Origin: Microbacterium sp. MYb45
GTDB lineage: Bacteria; Actinomycetota; Actinomycetes; Actinomycetales; Microbacteriaceae
Assembly (NCBI RefSeq): GCF_002979655.1
Contig: NZ_PCPG01000001.1
Location: forward strand, 124,001 to 188,000
Length of the DNA: 64,000 nucleotides
Direction of reading: 5' to 3'
Shown: piece after piece, positions 46,253 through 54,929 of the stretch
Position numbering within the stretch: position 1 is the stretch's first letter
Layout of the letters: every line of letters starts with the position of its first letter
The notes under the pieces: model-generated
Database searches by the model: none
Seen by the model: the letters and a program-made list of their open reading frames with translations, nothing else
What the model was told of the DNA's origin: nothing
Position numbers and translations under genes: made by a program

Positions 46253-47022
46253 CGCTCCCCGAGTCTCCCGAGCCGAGCGAGTTCGCTCCGCCGCCGCCAC
46301 CTGCGCCCCCGGCGCCGCCTGCACCATCTGTGCCCCCGGCGCCGAGTGCGCTGCCGGTGCCCCCTGCGCCGCCCGCACCGCCTGCTCAGACATACGCTGC
46401 CCCCACGGCGCCCGCGGGATATCCGGCGCCGGGATACCCGCCTCCCGGAACCCCGGCACCCGGATACCCAGCCCCCGCGTACCAGGTACCTGCGCATCAG
46501 GCACCCGGTCAACAGGCTGCTGCCGTGCCGCCCGGGTATGTCCCGCCGGCGTACCCAGGACCTGGTTATCCGTCGCAGACGTATCCCGCTCCCGGTCACC
46601 CCGGGCAGTTCCCCCCTGCGGTCGCGCCGGCACGCGGTCTGCTCCCGTGGGCGCTCGGCTTCCTGGTCCTCATCCCGTTCCCGTTCATCGGAGGGCTCGC
46701 GTCGGGCCTCGCGATGGCTGTCAGCGGGGGATCGGCGCGTCGAACCGGCGGACCCGCTGCGGAGAACGCGCGGTCGGCCTTGAACTGGGGACTGACCTAC
46801 CTGATGGTGTCGACGGTGCTCCTCGTCATGCACTTCGTGCTGCTCATCACCGTGACCTCTCAGGGCAACGCCTCCACCGGGTTCTTCCCGCTGGGCATCC
46901 CCATCACGTTGTACTTCGCCGTCTCGCTGCTGCACGTCGTGCTCGTGATCATCGGCACGGTGCGGGTGTCTTCGGGAGGCGTCATGCGCGTCCCCTTCGC
47001 CATCCCCTTCGCGCGCGCCTGA
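46249..47022 (+). CDS. Proline-rich DUF4870-like membrane protein
   Basis: A 257-residue protein. Residues 1-130 are a proline-rich cytoplasmic stretch with repeats of the kind APGYPxPGxPAPGYP. The C-terminal 125 residues hold three or four hydrophobic segments in the DUF4870 arrangement (LLPWALGFLVLIPFPFIGG first). Pro-rich DUF4870 proteins are common in actinobacteria near mrp; their function is unknown. It is coupled by overlaps to the genes on both sides, and the stop shares a base with the next ATG. Confidence 0.8.
   Translation: MTLPESPEPSEFAPPPPPAPPAPPAPSVPPAPSALPVPPAPPAPPAQTYAAPTAPAGYPAPGYPPPGTPAPGYPAPAYQVPAHQAPGQQAAAVPPGYVPPAYPGPGYPSQTYPAPGHPGQFPPAVAPARGLLPWALGFLVLIPFPFIGGLASGLAMAVSGGSARRTGGPAAENARSALNWGLTYLMVSTVLLVMHFVLLITVTSQGNASTGFFPLGIPITLYFAVSLLHVVLVIIGTVRVSSGGVMRVPFAIPFARA
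46270..46625 (+). repeat. Degenerate proline-codon repeat region
   Basis: This part of the DUF4870-like gene consists of imperfect repeats encoding units such as PAPGYP, PPGTPAPGYP and PPAYPGPGYP. It is a coding low-complexity tract and a likely place for length variation between strains. Confidence 0.65.
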
Positions 47023-47672
47023 TGACGACGATCCAGGTCGATCTCCCGACGGGGCCGACCGTGGTCAGCGCGGACTGGTTCTCCGGCGGGAACGGCGTGA
47101 CGGTGCTCGTCGCGCACGGTGCCGGCACCGGCAAGGACCATCCGTTCCTCACGGGGTTCACGGAGGCCCTGGGCGGACTCGGCTTCTCCACCCTGCGCTT
47201 CAACTTCCCGTATGTGGAGCAGGGGAGGAAGATGCCCGGGCCCGCGGCGCACGCGATGTCGACGTGGCGGGCCGCTGTGGCGTTCGCTCGCGCGCAGGAA
47301 CCGGGAAATTCGGTGTGGGCGACGGGTAAGTCCTACGGCGGACGCATGGCATCGATGGCCGTCGCGGACGGTCTCGTCGTCGACGGCCTGGCGTACCTCG
47401 GCTATCCGCTGCACCCACCGGGCAGGCCCGAGAAGCCACGCGTGGAGCATCTGCCGGCCATCGCGGTTCCGCAGTTGTTCGTCGAGGGCACGAACGACCC
47501 TTTCATCCAGCCGATCTCGCAGTTCGAAGAAGCGGTCGCGTCCTGTCAGGATGCCCGAGTCGTCTGGATCGAGGGCGGCGGCCACACCTTCGAGGTGAAG
47601 GGACAGAAGCGTCCCGCCTCCGAGATCGGCGCATCTCTCGCGCCGATCGTCGCCGAGTTCACACGCCGCTAG
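47022..47672 (+). CDS. Alpha/beta hydrolase of the KANL3/Tex30 type
   Basis: A 216-residue small alpha/beta hydrolase from an ATG overlapping the previous stop by one base. It has the oxyanion region AHGAGTGKDHP at 31-41 and the nucleophile Ser104 in GKSYGG. The acid is probably Asp159 and the catalytic His188 is in GGGHTF, completing a triad. There is no lid domain or signal peptide. The TGKSYGG elbow is characteristic of the KANL3/Tex30 branch (dienelactone hydrolase-like). The substrate is unknown. It is the last gene of the operon starting at 45512. Confidence 0.85.
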   Translation: MTTIQVDLPTGPTVVSADWFSGGNGVTVLVAHGAGTGKDHPFLTGFTEALGGLGFSTLRFNFPYVEQGRKMPGPAAHAMSTWRAAVAFARAQEPGNSVWATGKSYGGRMASMAVADGLVVDGLAYLGYPLHPPGRPEKPRVEHLPAIAVPQLFVEGTNDPFIQPISQFEEAVASCQDARVVWIEGGGHTFEVKGQKRPASEIGASLAPIVAEFTRR

Positions 47673-47696
47673 CGGCGAACTCGGCGACGTGCCGTG

Positions 47697-49118
47697 TCAG
47701 CCCTGTAGCCGGGCGATCCACGCCTCGACCTCGTCGGCCGTGCGCGGGATGTCCGCCGACAGGTTGACCGGGCCGTCCTCGGTCATGAGGATGTCGTCCT
47801 CGATGCGCACGCCGATCCCACGGAGCTCGGCCGGAACCGTCAGGTCGTCGATCTGGAAGTACAGGCCGGGCTCGATCGTGAACACCATGCCGGGGGCCAG
47901 GATGCCGTCGTAGTACATCTCACGGCGTGCCTGCGCGCAGTCGTGCACGTCGATGCCGAGGTGGTGCGAGGTGCCGTGCACCATGTACCGGCGGTGCTGG
48001 CCACCCTTGTCCGCATCGAGCGCCTCCTCGGCGGTGACCGGAAGCAGGCCCCACTCGGCGGTGCGCTCGGCGATGACCTTCATGGCCGCGCCGTGCACAT
48101 CGCGGAACCGCACACCGATCCGGGCTGCCGCGAAGGCCGCGTCCGCTGCTTCGCGCACCGTCTCGTACACGCGGCGCTGCACCTCGGTGAACGTCCCGGA
48201 GACGGGAAGCGTGCGGGTGATGTCGGCGGTGTACAGGCTGTCGGCCTCGACACCGGCATCGACCAGGATCAGGTCGCCGGGGGCGACCGTGCCGTCGTTG
48301 CGCGTCCAGTGCAGATAGCAGGCGTGGGGCCCCGACGCGGCGATCGTGTCGTAGCCCTCGCCGTTGCCGTCTTCGCGAGCCCGGCGGTGGAACACTCCTT
48401 CGACGACGCGCTCGCCGCGGGCGTGGGCGACGGCGGCGGGGAGCTCGCGGATGATGTCGTCGAACCCGTCGGCCGTGATCTCGACGGCACGGCGCATCTC
48501 GGCGATCTCGAACTCGTCCTTGATGAGGCGCAGCTCGGAGACGAATCGGGTCAGCGCGTCGTCCTCTTCGAGCACCAGCTCGCCCGCGACGGCCTCGAGC
48601 TCGTCCAGGTGGGCGGTCGCGATCTCGAGGTCGGCGGCGACGCCGGCCAGGGACGGGCGGGGGCCGATCCAGAACTCGCCGACCGTGGCATCGGCATAGA
48701 ACTCGGTCGTCGTCCGGTCGGCACGCTCACGGAAGAAGAGCGTGATGTCATGTCCCGAGTCGGTGGGTGCGAAGACCAGTACCGAGTCGGGCTCCGCGTC
48801 CGACGCCCATCCGGTGAGGTGCGCGAAGGCGGAGTGCGCCCGGAAGACGTAGTCGGTGTCGTTGCTGCGCTGCTTGAGGGAGCCGGCGGGGATCACCAGG
48901 CGCTTGCCGGGGAACGCGGCCGAGACGGCAGCACGGCGGACGGCGGCGTAGGAGGCCTGTGCGCGGGGAGCCGGGAGGGTCTCCGGGCGCTCGGCCCAGC
49001 CGGTGGAGATGGTGTCGAGGAAGCCCTGGGGGAACGGCTGCTTGCGGTTCGTGGTGCTGTTCTCGGCCGATGCTTCGACGGTGGGTTCTGCGATCGTGTC
49101 GCGCTCTCCGGTGCTCAT
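47697..49118 (-). CDS. pepP: Xaa-Pro aminopeptidase (aminopeptidase P)
   Basis: A 473-residue M24B metallopeptidase, cytosolic, releasing N-terminal residues before proline. The N-terminal creatinase-like domain spans about 1-200. The two-metal site is visible: Asp in LVDAGVEADS and TADITRT, His in HGTSHHLG, Glu in TIEPGLY and Glu in RIEDDIL. The first 30 residues are a polar extension typical of actinobacterial members. CAGACT followed by GGAGGG lies just before the ATG. It follows the membrane EEP gene on the same strand after 37 bases. Confidence 0.93.
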   Translation of the reverse strand: MSTGERDTIAEPTVEASAENSTTNRKQPFPQGFLDTISTGWAERPETLPAPRAQASYAAVRRAAVSAAFPGKRLVIPAGSLKQRSNDTDYVFRAHSAFAHLTGWASDAEPDSVLVFAPTDSGHDITLFFRERADRTTTEFYADATVGEFWIGPRPSLAGVAADLEIATAHLDELEAVAGELVLEEDDALTRFVSELRLIKDEFEIAEMRRAVEITADGFDDIIRELPAAVAHARGERVVEGVFHRRAREDGNGEGYDTIAASGPHACYLHWTRNDGTVAPGDLILVDAGVEADSLYTADITRTLPVSGTFTEVQRRVYETVREAADAAFAAARIGVRFRDVHGAAMKVIAERTAEWGLLPVTAEEALDADKGGQHRRYMVHGTSHHLGIDVHDCAQARREMYYDGILAPGMVFTIEPGLYFQIDDLTVPAELRGIGVRIEDDILMTEDGPVNLSADIPRTADEVEAWIARLQG

Positions 49119-49155
49119 CCCTCCAGTCTGTCATCTGCAGGGAGTGCACGGGAGT

Positions 49156-50178
49156 TCAGCCGGCGGGCTCCAGCTGCACGACGAGCGCGCGGTGGTCGCT
49201 GCCGCCGGCGTCGTCGAGGACGACGGAGCCGGTCGGAGTCCAGTTCTGCGAGGCCATCACGTGGTCGATCGGCGCACCGGCGAGCGGCGGGAGCGAGCTC
49301 GGCCAGGTGCCGGTGACTCCGTTGCCGGTGCGCGCCGCCACGTCACGGCAGTAGCCGATGTCGCCGCCCTCCACGCCGAGACCGGCCATGTGGTCGATCG
49401 TCGCGTTGAAGTCTCCCGCCAGGATGAAGTCCCCCTGCGGGCACTGGTCGGCGATCCACTGCAGATCGGTCTGCCACTGCTGCATCTCTTCCATGCGCGG
49501 TGCGACCGCGTGCACGGCGACGATCGTGGGACCTTCGCCGTCGATCGGCATCAGGACGACGCTGGGCACGGAACCCGTGTTGCTGGTGCCGTCCTTCGCC
49601 GACTCGATGACGGAGTACTCGCCGAGGTCGGGGGCGACCAGGACCGTGGTCTGCCAGGATTGCGGTCCGTCCTGTACATCGGGGCGGAACTGCACGTGGT
49701 GCACCCACATCGGGTGCCCCTGCTCCCTCAGCATGATCGCGATCCGCTCACCGACCTCTTCGGTGGTCTCGGGCAGCGCGACCACGTCCGCGCCCTGGTC
49801 GAGGATCCGCTGTGCGATCACGTCGGCCGACACGGCCTCGCCCGCGGTGTTCCAGGTGAGCACTCGGACGCTGCTGTCGGTCTTCTCCGGAAGGGCGGTC
49901 GCTCCGAAGCCCCTGCCGGCTCCGATCAGTGCGGTGGCGCTCGCTCCCAGCAGGGCGACGATCAGCACCGACGCGGCGAACCCGCGAAGCGGACGCGCGA
50001 ACAACAGCAGGAGGGCGAGCACCACGATGATGAGGAAGCCGCCGAGAACCAGGCCGCGGACGGAGACGAGCTGGGCGAAGGGATAGGTCTGCTCGAGGTG
50101 GAAGAACTGCGGCCACACCACGATCGCCGTCGCGATCGCGAGCAGGACGGTGAAGAGGATCCCCAGTAGACGAAACAT
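49156..50178 (-). CDS. Membrane-anchored endonuclease/exonuclease/phosphatase-family protein
   Basis: The protein has 340 residues from the ATG at 50178. Three membrane helices fill residues 1-95 (about 5-22, 40-62 and 68-90). The C-terminal domain from about 105 is an EEP fold: VLTWNTAG at its start, the GDFNAT catalytic asparagine motif, PIDHVMA, and a terminal GGSDHRAL. The catalytic residues look complete. Topology places the domain outside the cell. It may cleave nucleic acid or hydrolyse a phosphodiester such as a lipid headgroup. TAGGCT (50191-50186) followed by GGAGGGG lies just before the ATG. Confidence 0.85.
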   Translation of the reverse strand: MFRLLGILFTVLLAIATAIVVWPQFFHLEQTYPFAQLVSVRGLVLGGFLIIVVLALLLLFARPLRGFAASVLIVALLGASATALIGAGRGFGATALPEKTDSSVRVLTWNTAGEAVSADVIAQRILDQGADVVALPETTEEVGERIAIMLREQGHPMWVHHVQFRPDVQDGPQSWQTTVLVAPDLGEYSVIESAKDGTSNTGSVPSVVLMPIDGEGPTIVAVHAVAPRMEEMQQWQTDLQWIADQCPQGDFILAGDFNATIDHMAGLGVEGGDIGYCRDVAARTGNGVTGTWPSSLPPLAGAPIDHVMASQNWTPTGSVVLDDAGGSDHRALVVQLEPAG

Positions 50179-50185
50179 CCCCTCC

Positions 50186-50191
50186 AGCCTA
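50186..50191 (-). promoter_or_regulatory. -10 box before the membrane EEP gene
   Basis: Minus-strand TAGGCT ends 7 bases before the ATG at 50178, with GGAGGGG between: the leaderless-type layout. Confidence 0.5.
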
Positions 50192-50265
50192 GAAGCGCCG
50201 CCTGTGAAGTCCCTGCCCCGACATCCTCTCCGTGCGCCTCCGCGCCCGGCGACGGTCGCGCTCGG

Positions 50266-50271
50266 TACGCT
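50266..50271 (+). promoter_or_regulatory. -10 box before the PHP phosphoesterase gene
   Basis: TACGCT ends 6 bases before the ATG at 50278, with CGGAGG between. Confidence 0.5.
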
Positions 50272-50277
50272 CGGAGG

Positions 50278-51150
50278 ATGGCCACTCCGTCCGCCGGGTT
50301 CACCGGTCCCGCCGACCTGCACCTGCACTCGCACCAGTCCGACGGCACGGAGTCTCCGGCCGAGGTGATGCGGCAGGTTCATGCGCACGGGATCCGTACG
50401 GCCGCGCTCACCGACCACGATCGCTCCACCGGGTGGGCCGAGGCGGGCGATGCGGCCGTCGCGCTCGGAATGACCTTCATCCCCGGCATGGAGCTCTCGG
50501 CCAAGCACGAATGGCGCAGCGTGCATGTGCTGGGCTACCTCTTCGACCCCGAGAACGAGGCCCTGCGCGCCGAGACCGATCGCATCCGCGGAGACCGGAT
50601 CGGCCGTGCCGAGCGGATCGTCCGGAACATCGGCCGGGATTACGACCTGGACTGGGAGGACGTCGTCGCGCAGACGAACCTGGACGCGACGGTGGGGCGC
50701 CCCCACATCGCCGACGCGCTGATCGCCCGCGGTATCGTCCGCGACCGGACCGAGGCGTTCGACGGCATCCTGCACCCGCGCGAGGGGTACTACGAGCCGC
50801 ACTATGCGCCGGATCCCCTCACCGCCGTACGTCTGATCACCCAGGCCGGGGGAGTGGCCGTCATCGCGCACCCCGTGACGTCGGGCCGCGACCGGATGAT
50901 GCCGGTGCCGTTCATCGAACGACTGATCGCCGCCGGCCTCGGTGGCTTCGAGATCGACCATCGCGAGAACACCGAGGCCGGCAAGCGGAAGCTCCGCGAG
51001 ATCGCCGCCGAGCACGACCTCATCATCACCGGTTCCAGCGACTATCACGGCAGCGGCAAACCCAACCGTCCGGGCGAGAACACCACGTCCGACGAGATGG
51101 TCGCGCGGCTCCTAGCACGCGGGACCGGCATCTCCCCGCGTTATCCCTGA
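50278..51150 (+). CDS. PHP-domain phosphoesterase
   Basis: A 290-residue PHP-family metal-dependent phosphoesterase. Metal-ligand motifs are DLHLHSHQSDG at 13-23, TDHD near 45-48, a Glu in PGMELSA, IAHPVTS near 196-202, and SSDYHGSG near 258-265. Close relatives are nucleoside 3',5'-bisphosphate phosphatases or 5'-3' exoribonucleases (YciV/TrpH type), so a role in RNA or nucleotide turnover is likely. It is divergent from the membrane EEP gene with 99 bases between. Confidence 0.88.
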   Translation: MATPSAGFTGPADLHLHSHQSDGTESPAEVMRQVHAHGIRTAALTDHDRSTGWAEAGDAAVALGMTFIPGMELSAKHEWRSVHVLGYLFDPENEALRAETDRIRGDRIGRAERIVRNIGRDYDLDWEDVVAQTNLDATVGRPHIADALIARGIVRDRTEAFDGILHPREGYYEPHYAPDPLTAVRLITQAGGVAVIAHPVTSGRDRMMPVPFIERLIAAGLGGFEIDHRENTEAGKRKLREIAAEHDLIITGSSDYHGSGKPNRPGENTTSDEMVARLLARGTGISPRYP

Positions 51151-51200
51151 TCCTCGGCATTCTGTCGGTCATCTCCCGGCCGGCTGTCGACGGCGACCGA

Positions 51201-51206
51201 TACCGT
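51201..51206 (+). promoter_or_regulatory. -10 box before the DUF817 gene
   Basis: TACCGT ends 7 bases before the ATG at 51214. Confidence 0.4.
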
Positions 51207-51213
51207 CCGAGGC

Positions 51214-52101
51214 ATGCAGCGAGCGACTTCCCTGGAGCGGCGCGTCGATGCGATCGCTCACCAGCTCCTCCGCGGCGCCCCGGCGCACGGAATCCGCGCC
51301 GGCCTGATCGAGTTCGGGGTGTTCGTGCTGAAGCAGGCATGGGCGTGCATCTTCGGGGCGGCACTGCTCGTCGCGATCGTCGCAGCGCGGCTCTGGTACC
51401 CCGACGATGCGGCGCTCGCCCGCAACGATGCGCTCACGATCGCCGCGGTGCTCATCCAACTCGCGATGCTGGCCTTCCGGCTGGAGAGCGGTCGAGAGCT
51501 GTGGGTCATCGTGCTGTTCCACATCACCGGCACCGTGATGGAGTTGTTCAAGACCGATGTCGGATCGTGGGCCTACGCCGCGGACGGCTTCCTGCGCATC
51601 GGCGGGGTGCCCCTGTTCAGCGGCTTCATGTATGCCGCGGTCGGGTCGTACATGGTGCGCGTCTACCGCCTCTTCGACCTGGGCTTCGAGAGGTATCCGC
51701 GTCGGTGGATGACGGCGATCCTCGCGGTCGCGATCTACGTCAACTTCTTCGCGCACCACTGGTGGTGGGATGCGCGTTGGGTGCTGCTGGTCGGCGTCGT
51801 GCTGCTGTGGCTGCCCACCGTCATGCACGCCCGCGTGTGGCGTCGCACGATCCGGCTACCGCTCCTGGCCGTCTTCGCTGGCGTCGCCGTGTTCATCTAT
51901 CTCGCCGAGAACATCGGCACCTGGGCGGGTGCGTGGGCGTATCCGGACCAGGCCGAGGGCTGGCAGCCGGTGTCTCCGAGCAAGCTGACCTCGTGGTTCC
52001 TGCTGATGATCATCTCGGTCGTCCTCGTCGCGTGGGTGTATCCGCCGCAGGTACCCGCCGCGTTGCTGCAACGTGGGCAGGCCGCTCAGGCACCGGTGTG
52101 A
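51214..52101 (+). CDS. DUF817 integral membrane protein
   Basis: A 295-residue protein with about eight hydrophobic segments after a 30-residue cytoplasmic N-terminus. The family marks are the FHITGTVMELFKTDVGSW stretch near 106-123, FSGFMYAAVGSYM near 135-147, and the histidine/tryptophan-rich NFFAHHWWWD. The AENIGTW segment supplies acidic and polar residues within the membrane. DUF817 proteins are uncharacterised. The clustered His, Trp, Glu and Asp hint at an enzyme or metal site at the membrane. It ends before a strong hairpin shared with the DEAD-box helicase gene. Confidence 0.85.
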   Translation: MQRATSLERRVDAIAHQLLRGAPAHGIRAGLIEFGVFVLKQAWACIFGAALLVAIVAARLWYPDDAALARNDALTIAAVLIQLAMLAFRLESGRELWVIVLFHITGTVMELFKTDVGSWAYAADGFLRIGGVPLFSGFMYAAVGSYMVRVYRLFDLGFERYPRRWMTAILAVAIYVNFFAHHWWWDARWVLLVGVVLLWLPTVMHARVWRRTIRLPLLAVFAGVAVFIYLAENIGTWAGAWAYPDQAEGWQPVSPSKLTSWFLLMIISVVLVAWVYPPQVPAALLQRGQAAQAPV

Positions 52102-52114
52102 CCCGGGTGCACGA

Positions 52115-52160
52115 CGAAGGGCGCGTGAACCGGACGGTCGTCCGCTTCACGCGCCCTTCG
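52115..52160. terminator. Bidirectional terminator between DUF817 and the second DEAD-box helicase
   Basis: CGAAGGGCGCGTGAA (52115-52129) pairs perfectly with TTCACGCGCCCTTCG (52146-52160). Inside the loop a second small stem, CGGAC/GTCCG, extends the hairpin. Confidence 0.8.
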
Positions 52161-52177
52161 TGAGGTGCTGAGGTCTG

Positions 52178-53698
52178 TCAGGCTCCGGTGACCGGAGCCG
52201 CTCCTGCGCCGGAACCGCCGCGACGACGCCGGCGACGACGGGCCGGGGCCGGCTTGCCGTCGTGGTGTTCCTTGCCCGCACCATCGTGCGTGCCGGCGCC
52301 CTCGGCGCCACGGTCGGCTGCCGGCGCGGACTGGCCCTCTCCCGACGTGGGCTCGGCGGCGCCTTCGGCGAACGTCGAACCGACCGGGGTGGTGCTGTTG
52401 CGGCGGCGGCGACGGCGGCGCGTGCCACCCTCGTCGGTGCCTTCAGCCGCGGCATCCGCAGCCCGCTCGGGACGGCGCGTGCGCTCTGTCTTGACCGACT
52501 CGGTCTTCGGAGCCGAAACGAGACGGCCCTTGGTGCCCTGCGGGATGTCGAGGTCCTCGAACAGGTGCGGACTCGACGAGTAGGTCTCGATCGGTTCCGG
52601 CTGGCCGAACTCGAGGGCGCGGTTGATGAGGGCCCACTTGTGCAGGTCCTCCCAGTCGACGAACGTGACCGCGATACCGGTCTTGCCCGCGCGGCCGGTG
52701 CGGCCCGCGCGGTGGAGGTACGTCTTGTCCTCGTCCGGGATGGTGTGGTTGATCACGTGGGTCACGTCATCGACGTCGATACCGCGGGCGGCGACGTCGG
52801 TCGCGACGAGCACGTCGCGCTTGCCGGCCTTGAACGCGGCCATCGAGCGCTCGCGCTGATCCTGGCCCATGTCGCCGTGCACGCCGCCGACGTTGAAGCC
52901 GCGGTCGCCCAGTTCGTCGACGAGGCGCTGTGCCGCACGCTTGGTGCGCGTGAAGATCACGGTCTTGCCGCGGCCCTCGGCCTGCAGGATGCGGGCGATG
53001 ATCTCGTCCTTGTCCATCGAATGCGCGCGGTAGACGAGGTGCTTGATGTTCGCCTGCGTCAGGCCCTCGTCGGGGTCGTTCGCGCGGATGTGGATCGGGT
53101 TCGACATGAAGCGGCGGGCGAGTGCCACGATCGGGCCGGGCATGGTCGCCGAGAACAGCTGCGTGTGGCGGACCGCCGGGACCTTCTGGAAGATCTTCTC
53201 GATGTCGGCGAGGAAGCCGAGGTCGAGCATCTTGTCGGCCTCGTCGAGCACGACCTCGGTCGCGTTCGAGAGGTCGAGCAGACGCTGGCCCGCGAGGTCG
53301 ATGAGGCGACCGGGGGTGCCGACCACGATCTGCGCGCCGGCCTTGAGCTGGTCGATCTGTCCCTCGTAAGCCTTGCCGCCGTAGATGGCGACGACGCTGG
53401 TGGAACGGTTGCTGGTGAGCAGGTCGATGTCTTCGTAGACCTGCACCGCGAGCTCGCGGGTCGGCACCACGATGAGCGCCTTGACGCCGTGCTCCGGGTC
53501 CTTGCCGAGGCGCTGGACCACAGGGATGCCGAACCCGAAGGTCTTTCCCGTTCCGGTCTTCGCCTGGCCGATGATGTCCTGGCCGGGAAGGCCGAGGGGG
53601 ATGGTCTGCTCCTGGATCGGGAACGCGTCGACGATGCCCTTGGCGGCGAGCGCGTCGACGATGTCCTGATCGATGCCGAGATCGGCGAAAGTTGTCAC
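52178..53698 (-). CDS. DEAD-box RNA helicase with arginine-rich tail (RhlE/CshA-like)
   Basis: The protein has 506 residues from the GTG at 53698; an upstream in-frame ATG would add 35 residues over the leader. Motif I is AKTGTGKT at 46-53, motif II reads LDEADKM, motif III is SATMP, and motif VI is HRAGRTGRAG. The C-terminal 100 residues are disordered with two arginine blocks, one in the middle and one (ARRRRRRRGG) near the end. It is paralogous to the helicase at 35440 but has a different tail. The -10 candidate TAGGCT (53813-53808) gives a leader of about 100 bases. Confidence 0.92.
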   Translation of the reverse strand: MTTFADLGIDQDIVDALAAKGIVDAFPIQEQTIPLGLPGQDIIGQAKTGTGKTFGFGIPVVQRLGKDPEHGVKALIVVPTRELAVQVYEDIDLLTSNRSTSVVAIYGGKAYEGQIDQLKAGAQIVVGTPGRLIDLAGQRLLDLSNATEVVLDEADKMLDLGFLADIEKIFQKVPAVRHTQLFSATMPGPIVALARRFMSNPIHIRANDPDEGLTQANIKHLVYRAHSMDKDEIIARILQAEGRGKTVIFTRTKRAAQRLVDELGDRGFNVGGVHGDMGQDQRERSMAAFKAGKRDVLVATDVAARGIDVDDVTHVINHTIPDEDKTYLHRAGRTGRAGKTGIAVTFVDWEDLHKWALINRALEFGQPEPIETYSSSPHLFEDLDIPQGTKGRLVSAPKTESVKTERTRRPERAADAAAEGTDEGGTRRRRRRRNSTTPVGSTFAEGAAEPTSGEGQSAPAADRGAEGAGTHDGAGKEHHDGKPAPARRRRRRRGGSGAGAAPVTGA

Positions 53699-53807
53699 TT
53701 TATTCAGATTGCCTGTCCGGCGAGCCTGGGGATCGCCACGTAAACGGAGCCACGCCGTCTCTTGTGCCACAGGCGCGGGGCCCCGCTCCGACGGCGGGGA
53801 CACGCCC

Positions 53808-53813
53808 AGCCTA
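53808..53813 (-). promoter_or_regulatory. Candidate -10 box of the second DEAD-box helicase gene
   Basis: Minus-strand TAGGCT lies about 110 bases before the GTG start. Confidence 0.35.
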
Positions 53814-53855
53814 CCCGAGGGGTCGTCGGGACCCGGAAGGAGGTCGTGGCGCGGG

Positions 53856-53861
53856 TATTGT
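53856..53861 (+). promoter_or_regulatory. Candidate -10 box of the ferritin-like gene
   Basis: TATTGT lies 32 bases before the GTG at 53894, with a GGAGGAAG ribosome-binding site at 53881-53888 between. Confidence 0.4.
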
Positions 53862-53893
53862 GAACGACGTGGCGAACTCGGGAGGAAGACCTC

Positions 53894-54607
53894 GTGGTTA
53901 AGTGGTTCTGGCAGCGCGAAGACGCGCCGCGGCGTACCCTCGCCCTGCGCAGTCGAGGGGAACAGAGCGATGCCACGCGCGTCGACTTCGCCGAACTCGC
54001 CCCCGAACTGGATCGTTTCCTCGGCCAGGCGGCCTACCTGCAGTTGGGGTACTTTGAGACGCTCACCCGGCTCATCCGAGCGACGCCGGAGCTGTCCGAG
54101 AAGGAGTCGCTATCGCGCGCGGCCGGGGCAGCGCTGACGAAGCACCGCGGCATCGTCGAGGTCATCGCGGAACGCGGCGGGGATCCCACACAGGTGATGC
54201 TGCCGTTCCGCGAGCACCTCGATGCGTTCCGACGCAAGACGATCGGTGCGCGTCCGCGTGAGACCCTGCTGGCGGTCTACATCACCGCGGGGATGCTCGA
54301 CGACTTCTACCTCGCGCTCGCCTCGAGCTACGGCGACACCGGCCGCCGGGTCGCGCAGATCCTGCGAGAGGACGACGCCGGCCACGAGATCGTCGCGATC
54401 ATCCAGGAGACGATCGAGAGCGACGAGGAGTGGCGTTCGCTGCTGTCGATGTGGGCGCGCAGACTGGTCGGAGACACGATCCTCGTCTGCCGCTCCGCCC
54501 TGCGACCCGAGTTGCTCGACGTCGACGACGCGCGCATCGAGCCGGTGTACACCGAGCTGATGGGAGCGCACGCGCGCCGCATGGATGCGATGGGACTCGC
54601 GTCGTAG
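53894..54607 (+). CDS. Ferritin-like-fold protein (MiaE-like family)
   Basis: A 237-residue protein from a GTG with a good GGAGGAAG site. It is almost entirely helical. Glu and His residues sit in ferritin-like spacing (LQLGYFETL, ALTKHRGIVEVI, EDDAGHEIVAII), consistent with a diiron four-helix bundle and with the actinobacterial ferritin-like family related to MiaE. Whether it hydroxylates tRNA or stores or senses iron is unknown. It sits between a DEAD-box helicase and the DUF3107/AdnAB genes, an order I also remember from mycobacteria. It is convergent with the small membrane protein gene at 54635. Confidence 0.75.
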   Translation: MVKWFWQREDAPRRTLALRSRGEQSDATRVDFAELAPELDRFLGQAAYLQLGYFETLTRLIRATPELSEKESLSRAAGAALTKHRGIVEVIAERGGDPTQVMLPFREHLDAFRRKTIGARPRETLLAVYITAGMLDDFYLALASSYGDTGRRVAQILREDDAGHEIVAIIQETIESDEEWRSLLSMWARRLVGDTILVCRSALRPELLDVDDARIEPVYTELMGAHARRMDAMGLAS

Positions 54608-54634
54608 AGACCTTCGCGGGCCGGGGTGTCCGGG

Positions 54635-54922
54635 TCAGATGCCCAGTGCGGTCCTGGCCGTCGCGTCGGAGCGCTTGCGCAGTGCCGTGATGGCCAGGGT
54701 ACCGACGGCGGCGATCGCGACGGCGCCGAGAACGCTCGCGACCCACAGCCAGATGCTGTCCTCGCCGACGCCCAGCCACTGCAGGCCCGTGTAGAGGATC
54801 GCCGATGCCGCCGTCGCGATGGCGGGGGCGAGGACGACCCCGCGCAGCTCGCGGTCGGCGATCAGGAAGTGCACCGCGATTCCCAGTGCGCACGCTCCGA
54901 CGAGTGCGAGGAGGATGTACAT
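54635..54922 (-). CDS. Small membrane protein of unknown function
   Basis: A 95-residue protein with three hydrophobic segments (about 2-20, 28-50 and 57-80) and a short basic tail. I recognise no family. It begins 7 bases after the DUF3107 stop on the same strand, so the two are very likely co-transcribed. It is short, but the clean helix pattern, its operon position and a stop 27 bases from the convergent ferritin-like gene support it as real. Confidence 0.65.
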   Translation of the reverse strand: MYILLALVGACALGIAVHFLIADRELRGVVLAPAIATAASAILYTGLQWLGVGEDSIWLWVASVLGAVAIAAVGTLAITALRKRSDATARTALGI

Positions 54923-54929
54923 CGTCGGA

